The notes beneath the pieces were generated by a model that had not been told where the DNA came from, made no database searches, and saw nothing but the letters and a program-made list of their open reading frames with translations. Shown one piece after another: positions 1-6,296 of a DNA stretch of 64,000 nucleotides. A program made the position numbers and the translations under genes. This DNA is from Tectiglobus sp965223355. GTDB lineage: Bacteria; Pseudomonadota; Alphaproteobacteria; Rhizobiales; Hyphomicrobiaceae. Location: positions 2,852,001-2,916,000 of the forward strand of contig CBDCWE010000003.1 in the NCBI GenBank assembly GCA_965223355.1, in the 5' to 3' direction. Positions within the stretch are counted from its first letter, which is position 1. Every line of letters starts with the position of its first letter.

Positions 1-24
1 TGTTGAGCCAACACGGCGCCGGTG

Positions 25-75
25 TTATCGCCGTTCCGGCACCACGTAGCGTGGATCGCTCGGATATTCGACTAG
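25..75 (-). pseudogene. displaced 3' end of the gamma-glutamylcyclotransferase gene
   Basis: Read on the minus strand, bases 75 to 25 continue the reading frame of the gene at 319-705 once the 260-bp element at 76-335 and one copy of the CTAG duplication are removed. The codon CTA (Leu) is present on both sides in the same phase. The lost tail reads VEYPSDPRYVVPERR followed by TAA. It is now cut off from its gene. This is seen directly in the sequence; that it was once translated is inference. Confidence 0.75.
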
Positions 76-335
76 TGGTCTCAATCACTTAAAATGGTGC
101 ATTGAGATGCGCTGCCCTGGTTCGTGAGCAGGAAGGCGTGCGAAAGCATAGCGTGCGCTATGGTGAGCGCGGCTGACGCCCTCACGGGCCAGGGCAGCGC
201 ACCGAAGGCGCTCAGATTTGGCCTGATGCCAGCGTTGCGGCGGCCTTATGATGCGCCAGCATCACCACGGCCACCGCGCCTTAGCACAGACCAAATCTGA
301 GCGTCTGAATGCACCATTTTAAGTGATTGAGACCG
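76..335. mobile_element. 260-bp MITE-like element with 27-bp inverted ends and CTAG duplication
   Basis: Bases 77-103 and 308-334 are perfect inverted repeats (outer part GGTCTCAATCAC). The element is flanked by a 4-bp direct repeat CTAG at 72-75 and 336-339. It holds no credible gene. Further nested inverted repeats lie inside: GCGCTGCCCTGG near 109-120 with its complement near 190-201, and an AGATTTGG/CCAAATCT pair. It is therefore a non-autonomous palindromic element. A CTAG duplication is compatible with an IS5-type (YTAR) transposase acting in trans, but no such gene is in the window. A shortened copy lies at 36714-36824. Confidence 0.8.
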
Positions 336-705
336 CTAGATACTCCTGCGAATGCACGAGTGATACGTGCCGGCGCTGCATCAGGTAGGCCCAGGCCTGC
401 GATCGGTTCCGCGCACCGCAAACCTCAATCTGAACCTGGCGGCGGTGGTAGCCGCCTGGCGCGCCGACGCCTTCGAGCCGATCAAGCAACTGCAGTTCCG
501 CTTCGCCGACCGCGAACAATTCCCCCTTGACCCGATGCCCGACACCCGGCTCATCGAACAGATAGGGCGTGAACCATTGCCCGCCGATCACGAGTGGAAA
601 ACACTCGCAGGTCGTGCACTGGCCGACAAATCGCACATCGCCGCTCATGTGGACGAAATTCGGGAAGCCGCGTTTCAGGGTCCCATAGACAAAAACCGTG
701 TGCAT
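319..705 (-). CDS. gamma-glutamylcyclotransferase-family protein, C-terminus altered by insertion
   Basis: Small AIG2/GGACT-like protein of 128 residues. The N-terminal VFVYGTLKRG motif is the family hallmark (substrate-binding YGTL loop), followed by a GELF segment and the YHRRQVQIEV strand. Proteins of this fold release 5-oxoproline from gamma-glutamyl peptides or gamma-glutamylamines; the substrate here is unknown. The ATG at 705 is chosen because GAGG precedes it by 6 bases; ATG 711 and TTG 738 are in frame upstream. The last residues AVSIT and the stop codon come from the repeat element at 76-335, which has replaced the native 15-residue tail. Function may be kept because the motif core is intact. 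It is divergent from the aminotransferase at 883. Confidence 0.8.
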   Translation of the reverse strand: MHTVFVYGTLKRGFPNFVHMSGDVRFVGQCTTCECFPLVIGGQWFTPYLFDEPGVGHRVKGELFAVGEAELQLLDRLEGVGAPGGYHRRQVQIEVCGARNRSQAWAYLMQRRHVSLVHSQEYLAVSIT

Positions 706-882
706 CAACATCCTCTCGATGACCTTCTCGACGAACAAGCAAGGCAGCTATGTTGAATTTGATGATTGATTTGTACCGGGCCAGAGGTCTTATTGGCCGG
801 GCGCCTGGCGCCCCCACCTTGACACGGCGTCGGCCGACAGCATCAAAGTCTCATCATATCATTGCGCAGCCGGAGAACGTTC

Positions 883-2070
883 ATGAATCTGAACAAAGGT
901 CGACCACTGACCGCGATGCCAGGCCCGTCCGTCATACCGGACCGGGTGCTCGGCGCGATGCACATGGCCATGCCCAACATCTACGAGGGCGAGGTCGTTG
1001 AGGTCAGCAAAAGCGTATTTCAGGACCTGCCGTCCATCGCCCGCTCCTCCGGTCCGGCCTTCGTTGCCATCTCGAACGGTCACGGTGCCTGGGAGATGGC
1101 GCTGACGAATACGCTTTGCCGTGGCGACAAGGTTCTGGTTCTCGAATCGGGGCGGTTTGCGATCGGCTGGGGCGAGCAGGCAAAGATGCTCGGCGCCGAG
1201 ATCGAAGTGCTGAATGCGCCGGAGCGCGGACCCATTGATCCGGCGGCACTGGAACAGCGCCTCCGAGCGGATCCGGCCCATGAGATCAAGGCGATTCTCT
1301 GTGTTCAGATCGATACTGCATCGGGTGTCTGGAACGACATTGCCGCCATCAGAAAGGCGATCGATGCCGCCAATCATCCCGCGCTCTATATGGTTGATTG
1401 CATTGCTTCGCTCGGCTGCGTTGAATACCTGATGGACGAGTGGTCCGTTGACGTGACGGTCGGCGGCAGCCAGAAAGGGCTGATGGTGCCGCCGGGTCTC
1501 GGCCTCGTGTGGGCCAGCGACAAGGCGCTCGCCGCCCACAAACGCGCCGACATGCGCTCATCCTATTGGGATTGGACGAGCCGCCTTGATGACGCTGCAC
1601 ACTACATGCGCTACGCCGGAACCGCGCCCGTTCAGCACATTTATGCGATGCGTGCCGCGCTCGACATGATCGCCGAGGAAACTCTGGAGGGCATCTGGCA
1701 GCGCCATGGCATTTTTGCACAGGCAACCCGTGCTGCCATCGCAGCCTGGGCCACGCCCGGCGGTCTCGCGTTCAACATTCGTGATCCAAAACACCGGTCC
1801 AATTCGACCACGACGGTTCTGACGGGATCGATCGACGGCGAGCAGTTGCGCACGATTTGCGAACGCGACGCCGGGTTGACCCTCGGCGTCGGGCTCGGCG
1901 ACATTGCCGGCACGTCATTCCGGATCGGCCATATGGGTCATCTTAACCCGCCGATGGTGCTCGGTACGCTGGCGACAATCGAGGCAGCACTCGCCACCAT
2001 GGGCGCGCCGACGGGCGGATCGGGAATCACCGCTGCGACCAAAGTCATCGGCGAAGCGCTCGGCACGTAA
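883..2070 (+). CDS. class V aminotransferase, serine-glyoxylate / alanine-glyoxylate type
   Basis: PLP-dependent enzyme of 395 residues. The N-terminus GPSVIPDRVLGAM and the SNGHGAWEMAL loop match serine-glyoxylate aminotransferases. The PLP lysine lies in GGSQKGLMVPPG (Lys198 from this start). The DCIASLG segment carries the aspartate that contacts the pyridine nitrogen. Likely reaction: serine or alanine plus glyoxylate to hydroxypyruvate or pyruvate plus glycine. ATG 883 is preferred to TTG 862 because GGAGA stands 6 bases upstream. The length is usual for the family. Together with sarcosine oxidase nearby it suggests glycine and one-carbon metabolism. The exact amino donor cannot be read from sequence. 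Confidence 0.88.
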   Translation: MNLNKGRPLTAMPGPSVIPDRVLGAMHMAMPNIYEGEVVEVSKSVFQDLPSIARSSGPAFVAISNGHGAWEMALTNTLCRGDKVLVLESGRFAIGWGEQAKMLGAEIEVLNAPERGPIDPAALEQRLRADPAHEIKAILCVQIDTASGVWNDIAAIRKAIDAANHPALYMVDCIASLGCVEYLMDEWSVDVTVGGSQKGLMVPPGLGLVWASDKALAAHKRADMRSSYWDWTSRLDDAAHYMRYAGTAPVQHIYAMRAALDMIAEETLEGIWQRHGIFAQATRAAIAAWATPGGLAFNIRDPKHRSNSTTTVLTGSIDGEQLRTICERDAGLTLGVGLGDIAGTSFRIGHMGHLNPPMVLGTLATIEAALATMGAPTGGSGITAATKVIGEALGT

Positions 2071-2073
2071 CGG

Positions 2074-2127
2074 CTCTGAGAAACCTCACCGGTTTCCAAA
2101 GGGCAACGCCCTTTGGCGGGATCGTTA
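2074..2127 (+). repeat. left half of a five-hairpin repeat copy, split by the IS110 insertion
   Basis: This begins 4 bases after the aminotransferase stop. It contains the first hairpin (CCAAAGGGC, loop AAC, GCCCTTTGG) and then GGCGGGATCGTTA, at which point similarity to the intact copy at 6134-6280 stops. The similarity resumes at 2936 with AAGGGCGGAGCCCTTAACAT. The interval in between is the IS110 remnant. Confidence 0.8.
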
Positions 2128-2143
2128 GCATCTGTCTCGCTTG

Positions 2144-2923
2144 TCAAGGCATTTTTGGGGCCCATTTTCGGTTTTCGAAGATCAGGGTGTTGGCGAGAAT
2201 GATGAGTTTTCGCATGATGGCAACGAGCGCGACTTTGGCGGGCTTGGCGTTGGCTCGCAAACGTTCGTAGAAGGTTTGCAAGTCAGCATTCACGCCACGA
2301 CCGACAGCAACCATGGCCACCATGGCCGGCATGTAAAGCAGCTTACGCACTGCTGCTCGGCCGCCGCGAATGGCACGCCGCCCCCGCATTTCGCCGCTGT
2401 CCCAGTTCATCGGCGCGACGCCGACAAGGGCTGCGATTTCTTTGTCGGTGCAGGTGCCGAGTTCGCTGAGCAGGCCGATCAGCCCCATCGCCGTGATGTC
2501 AGCGATACCTGGAATTGAGACAAGAATATCATAACGTCGCATCAGCGCCTCATCGCTTGCGATGATCTTGCGGATCATCGCCTCGAGGCGCGCGATATGC
2601 TTGTCGACGGCCTTGAGCTGCCTGCCCAGTTCGCGCTTGAGGTTGGCACATTGGGCCGCACCATGGCGGTTTGAAACGGCCGTTCTGTCGCCAACGGCGG
2701 CGATGCGAGCTGAGATAAGCTCTGCCAGTTTCTGGATTTTTTCAGTAGAGCAACCTGCCTTTATTCGGGATTGTTCCGATCCCGAATAAAGGCAGGTTGC
2801 TCTAGCTAACAAACGGTGCAAATCACCCAAGGGCGGCACGGCCCCAAACCCGCCCGATCCGGCAGGGTGGCCATCCCGCCGGATCAAGCCTGAACATCGC
2901 TGATTCGCAAGAAACAGGCTCAA
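2144..2923 (-). pseudogene. IS110-family transposase, C-terminal part only
   Basis: The C-terminal transposase_20 (IS116/IS110/IS902) domain is clear: SIPGIADITAMGLIGLLSEL, ALVGVAPMNWDSGEMRGRR, GGRAAVRKLLYMPAM and a KVALVAIMRKLI tail. The conserved serine region (D-SG--RG) is present. The N-terminal RuvC-like DEDD domain of about 150 residues is missing; the first 39 codons do not resemble it clearly. Bases 2746-2804 are a palindromic repeat read in frame as about 19 extra residues (part reads RATCLYSGSEQSRIKAGCS). Removing 57 bp restores HRLLATEKIQKLAEL, which looks like normal IS110 linker sequence. It should be inactive. Confidence 0.85.
2746..2804. repeat. 59-bp single-hairpin repeat (family 2 derivative)
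   Basis: Near-perfect palindrome running from TAGAGCAACCTGCC to GGCAGGTTGCTCTA, with TA at both ends. It corresponds to the second hairpin of the 137-bp elements at 29263, 55399 and 61910. It is inserted in the IS110 transposase remnant without breaking the frame. Confidence 0.85.
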
Positions 2924-2935
2924 GATTAAGATTGA

Positions 2936-2966
2936 AAGGGCGGAGCCCTTAACATATCGCCGTTTC
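2936..2966 (+). repeat. right half of the split five-hairpin repeat
   Basis: Contains the second hairpin (AAGGGC, loop GGA, GCCCTT) followed by AACATATCGCCG as in intact copies; the third hairpin is already degraded. It marks the right boundary of the IS110 insertion and lies just downstream of the rhomboid gene, which is on the minus strand. Confidence 0.7.
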
Positions 2967-2988
2967 GCAATCGGGTAACTTTCTGGTC

Positions 2989-3735
2989 TTATTCGGGCTC
3001 GTTCCGAGGCTGAACAAAGGCCGGCTTGGCGAGATCACGATCGAGCAACGAGACCCCCGGCCGCCGCATCACCACGATCAAGACCGCTCCGGCCACCAAT
3101 CCGCCGATGTGCGCCCACCACGCAACCGGCCCTTGCTGCATGCCGATTTGGGCCAGGTAGGCCATCGCGATCTGATAGATGATCCACGCCCCAAGCAGCC
3201 ACACCGCCGCGATCCGTAGCGGAATGAAGCGGAACGCCACAACCCACACCAGCACGCGCGGATGCAACAGCAGATAGGCTGCGATGATGCCGGAAACCGC
3301 GCCGCTGGCGCCGATCAGCGGTCGCTCGGAGCCCGGCACCATGTGGGTGTGAGCCACACCAGCAGCAATGCCGCACAACAGATAGAAGATCAGGAATTTC
3401 AGATGGCCGACGGCGTCTTCGACATTGTCTCCGAACACCCACAGAAACATCATGTTGACGCCGAGATGAAGCAGGTCACCGTGTAGAAACATGTAGGTGA
3501 TGAGCGTGTAGCTTTCCGGAACGGCGAACATGTCGTTCACACCGTGCGCCGGACCACCAAGGTAATTGACCTGCAACAGTTCCTTCGGCACCACACCGAA
3601 ACTGGCCACTGCCTGGATCGGGACGCCGCTCGATTGCACCAAGAACACGGCGATGTTGAGGGCAATCAAGAGTGTCGTGACGTACTGAAAGGGGATCGCC
3701 TTCAGAGCGTTTTTGTCGTGGATGGGAACGAACAT
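2989..3735 (-). CDS. rhomboid family intramembrane serine protease
   Basis: Integral membrane protease of 248 residues. The rhomboid signatures are present: HxxxN (HLGVN, His90 and Asn94, oxyanion side), the nucleophile motif GASG (Ser144) and the catalytic histidine in WWAHIGG (His209), with about six to seven hydrophobic segments. It cleaves transmembrane segments of client proteins; its substrate cannot be told. The start at ATG 3735 (MFVPIHDKN) is preferred because upstream residues are not hydrophobic and not family-like. Its stop lies next to the split hairpin repeat, and the 268-bp repeat array lies upstream of it. Confidence 0.92.
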   Translation of the reverse strand: MFVPIHDKNALKAIPFQYVTTLLIALNIAVFLVQSSGVPIQAVASFGVVPKELLQVNYLGGPAHGVNDMFAVPESYTLITYMFLHGDLLHLGVNMMFLWVFGDNVEDAVGHLKFLIFYLLCGIAAGVAHTHMVPGSERPLIGASGAVSGIIAAYLLLHPRVLVWVVAFRFIPLRIAAVWLLGAWIIYQIAMAYLAQIGMQQGPVAWWAHIGGLVAGAVLIVVMRRPGVSLLDRDLAKPAFVQPRNEPE

Positions 3736-3903
3736 GCGGTGTCCTGGCGTGATCCGGGTCCTGGGGTGATCCGACGTGGCCGACAAGTCGGTCTTGAGGT
3801 TGCAGGCTCTCTGCCTGCCGGAGTAAATGATTACCACAGCTCTGCGACGGCGGCGAGGCTATCGACCGCGGACTGGACCCGAGCGATCAGCGGACCCCAC
3901 AAC

Positions 3904-4669
3904 GTCATCCCGGTGCTCGTCACCGGGAGCCATCGCGCGGCAGGCCGCGCCGCAGCGGTTTACGGTGCGGCGGTGCTGCTTGCCGACAGCTGCGCGCAAG
4001 CGGATGACCGGGTCCCGTCGACAAGCCACGGGATCACCAGCTGTAAAGTTTGCATCACTGCGCCGACGTCTGCGCCGGCCGGGCCCCCGGAGCTTTGCCG
4101 ACAAACCGCTGGATCGAGGCAACGCCGGTCATCCGCGGACCGGAACCCGAGCCTTCAGTAGATCACACAAGGTCATCCCGGTACTCGTCACCGGGAGCTA
4201 TCGTGCGGCAGGCCGCGCCGCAGCGGTTTACGGCGCGGCCGCGCTCCTTGCCGATAACCGTGCGCAAGCGGATGACTGGGTCCCGTCGACAAGCCACGGG
4301 ATCACAGCTGTGAGATTTGCATCACTGCGCCGACGTCTGCGCCGGCCGGGACCTCGGAGCTTTGCCGACACCCCGCTGGATCGGGGCAACGCCGGTCATC
4401 CGCGGACCGGAACCCGAGCCTTCAGTAGATCACACAAGGTCATCCCGGTGCTCGTCACCGGGAGCCATCGCGCGGCAGGCCGCGCCGCAGCGGTTTACGG
4501 CGCGGCCGTGCTGCTTGCCGGCCGCTGTGCGCAATCGGATGACCGGGTCCCGTCGACAAGCCACGGGACCACCAGCTGTGAAGTTTGCATCACTGCGCCG
4601 ACGTCTGCGCTGGCCGGGGTCTCGGAACTTTGCCGACACCCCGCTGGATCGAGGCAACGCCGGTCATCC
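3904..4669. repeat. three tandem copies of a 268-bp structured repeat
   Basis: Units begin at 3904, 4172 and 4439 (period 268 and 267). They are nearly identical, and the third ends near 4669 just after GCCGGTCATCC. Each unit contains two perfect hairpins: TCCCGGTG, loop CTCGT, CACCGGGA, and GGTCCCGT, loop CGACAAGCC, ACGGGACC. GTCATCCCGG-type palindromes are common intergenic repeats in alphaproteobacteria, but here they are amplified as long tandem units. No protein is supported: the period is not a multiple of three, and the open frames are those expected of GC-rich DNA. It fills most of the gap between the rhomboid gene and the regulator gene. Confidence 0.85.
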
Positions 4670-4746
4670 AACCCAACCTTGCGCTCAAAGACCCCACGGT
4701 TTCAGACCTGGCCGCACCCACCCGCTGCCCCGCCTCAGGCGGACCA

Positions 4747-5799
4747 CTAACCGTTTGGCTTGCCATCGCGCCGCTCGGCGCTTGGCGTGCGGCGGAAATG
4801 CTCGTGATAGGTCTTGGAAAAATGTGATGCCGAAACAAAGCCACAGGCCATCGCGACGGACAGGATTGGCATACTGGTCTGCAACAGCAGGAAGCGGGCC
4901 CGGTCCAACCGCACGGACAAATAGTGCCGGGTCGGAGAGTGACCGAGATACTTGGAAAACAACCGCTCCATCTGGCGGGTCGAAATCGCTTCCTGTTTGG
5001 CAAGCTCGGCACAGCTGACCGGCGCATCGACCGTTTCCTCCATGCGCTTGACGATCGACAACAGCTTGGGATGCGCAACACCGAGGCGGCTGCGCAGGTC
5101 CATCCGCTGGCGCTCGTTCTTTTCACGCTTGCGGTGATGCACCAGAATGTCGGTGATTTCCGCCGCGAGCTCCGGACCGAAATCGCGCGTGATGATGGCC
5201 AGCATCATGTCGATGGCCGCCGTCCCGCCGGCACACGTAAACCGGTTGCGGTCAATTTCGAAGAGTTCCTGTGTCAGCGCCAAATCCGGAAATTCGGACG
5301 ACAGACTTGGATGATCCTCCCAGTGCACGGTCGCTTGATAGCCATTGAGCAGTCCGGCCCGCGCCAACACGTAAGTTCCGGTGCAAACCGCTCCGACAGC
5401 GGTTCCGAATGTGGATAGCCGGCGCAAATTGGCAATCAGGTCGCGATGGTCGAAATGCGAAACGTTGGTGCCGGCGCAAACGATTGCAGCCGACATCGTG
5501 GCAACCCCGACGTAGCTGCCGTGGGGGATGATCTCGAGACCGTTGGAGGCGGCGACGGGACTGCCGTCACGGGTCAGAACCTGCCAACTAAACAGCGCCC
5601 GCCCGACGCAGCGATTGGCGACCCGCATTGGCTCGATGATCGAGGTGAACGCCATCATCGAGAACTGCGGAACCAGCAGCAGGCCGACCGTACACACATC
5701 GTCGAACCGCCTGAAGTTCAAGGCCGGCAATGCATCTGGGTTGGTCGCGTCCAAGTTGAACTGCTCCAAAATGAGGCCGTGCACCCATCGTTCGATCAT
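4747..5799 (-). CDS. GlxA family transcriptional regulator (DJ-1/PfpI domain + AraC HTH)
   Basis: Regulator of about 350 residues. The N-terminal amidase-like (DJ-1/PfpI) domain includes GLLLVPQFSMMAF and GAVCTGTYVLARAGLLNG; the latter has the cysteine at the 'elbow' and is followed by TVHWEDHP. The C-terminal AraC-type double HTH spans roughly the last 100 residues (ISTRQMERLFSKYLG and ACGFVSASHFSKTYHEHF). Known members such as GbdR and CdhR control glycine betaine/choline and carnitine catabolism. With soxBDAG 6 kb away a similar role is plausible but not shown. The start is uncertain: a GTG at 5820 is in frame, but the DNA there belongs to a sequence repeated near 21650, so ATG 5799 is preferred. 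Confidence 0.85.
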   Translation of the reverse strand: MIERWVHGLILEQFNLDATNPDALPALNFRRFDDVCTVGLLLVPQFSMMAFTSIIEPMRVANRCVGRALFSWQVLTRDGSPVAASNGLEIIPHGSYVGVATMSAAIVCAGTNVSHFDHRDLIANLRRLSTFGTAVGAVCTGTYVLARAGLLNGYQATVHWEDHPSLSSEFPDLALTQELFEIDRNRFTCAGGTAAIDMMLAIITRDFGPELAAEITDILVHHRKREKNERQRMDLRSRLGVAHPKLLSIVKRMEETVDAPVSCAELAKQEAISTRQMERLFSKYLGHSPTRHYLSVRLDRARFLLLQTSMPILSVAMACGFVSASHFSKTYHEHFRRTPSAERRDGKPNG

Positions 5800-5893
5800 G
5801 TCCGCCCAAGGCGGAGCCACCGTCCCGTCCCGCTCCCGGGCCCGGCCGCCGAGCGACGTGTGCCTTTGAATGGCCGGGCGGGGGAGCGGGACG
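5790..5893. repeat. GC-rich inverted repeat also found near 21650
   Basis: Two arms face each other, GTCCCGCTCCCGGGCCCGGCC near 5826-5847 and its near complement near 5872-5892. The reverse strand continues into GGCGGACATGATC at the regulator start. Much of this (CCCGCCTGGGGCGGACATGAT and a CGGGGGAG stretch) recurs at 21650-21710 upstream of yeaH. It lies over or just before the start of the GlxA-type gene. Confidence 0.5.
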
Positions 5894-6133
5894 ATTCCAG
5901 CTGACCCTTAAACGCTATAATCACAACATTGGTGTTGTCCAATACAGAAAATCATCCGTTGTTAGGAAACAGTCTTTGCGCCCGGTCCTGCAACAGTTGG
6001 CAGATAAGCCGGCGTTGGTGTGCAGGCCTGAGTGCTGACCGCCGCCTGGAACTGCTGTGGAGTTTGCCCGAACATAAAGTCCAATCACTGAATGGACCCG
6101 GTATCTTTTCAACACTCAAGAAACCGCTGAACA
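5894..6133. other. intergenic region upstream of the GlxA-type regulator
   Basis: No gene seen. A small dyad ACAACA-TTGG-TGTTGT lies at 5923-5938, about 125 bp before the regulator start, and could be an operator. The rest up to the hairpin repeat at 6134 shows nothing I can interpret. Confidence 0.4.
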
Positions 6134-6280
6134 AGTCTCAGGTTTCCAAAGGGCAATGCCCTTTGGCGGGATCGTTAAGGGCGGAGCCCTTAACATATCG
6201 CCGCTTGGCGGCGATCCTTGAGGGGCTTTCAGCCCCTCAAACACCCCAACCAGGGGTTGGACCCCTGGACCCCGGACTTG
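6134..6280 (+). repeat. five-hairpin repeat (family 3), most complete copy
   Basis: Five short palindromes with three-base loops follow one another: CCAAAGGGC-AAT-GCCCTTTGG, TTAAGGGC-GGA-GCCCTTAA, ATCGCCGC-TTG-GCGGCGAT, TTGAGGGGCT-TTC-AGCCCCTCAA and CCAGGGGT-TGG-ACCCCTGG. Other copies or fragments are at 2074/2936, 29147 (reverse), 36538 and 53768. In the last hairpin this copy has a T-A closing pair where the others have A-T, a compensatory change. It sits 3' of the RND pump gene, whose stop is at 6297. Confidence 0.85.
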
Positions 6281-6296
6281 GTTGGTCAGGGGTTTT

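Larger units (their letters stand above)
2128..2935 (-). mobile_element. decayed IS110-family element inserted in a hairpin repeat
   Basis: Boundaries come from comparing the two halves of the interrupted five-hairpin repeat with intact copies elsewhere, which gives an insert of about 808 bp. No terminal inverted repeats are visible, as expected for IS110-family elements. Only about 16 bp lie between the transposase stop and the left boundary. The insert contains the 3' part of a transposase gene and a later insertion of a 59-bp palindrome. A full IS110 element is usually about 1.2-1.5 kb, so this one has lost its 5' part. Confidence 0.7.

Noticed and set aside
2805..2935. Bridge RNA of the IS110 element in its left-end region
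   Set aside because: In IS110-group elements the bridge RNA is upstream of the transposase, but here the 5' part of the transposase is lost and the bases may be decayed coding sequence; no fold can be assigned safely.
3904..4669. Possible CRISPR array
   Set aside because: The repeating unit is about 268 bp throughout with no short repeat/unique spacer pattern; there are no cas genes.
3827..4750. Long open frames (up to about 300 codons) across the 268-bp tandem repeats
   Set aside because: The repeat period is not a multiple of three, the predicted proteins are Arg/Pro/Ser-rich shadows in several frames, and no ribosome-binding site or family is recognisable.
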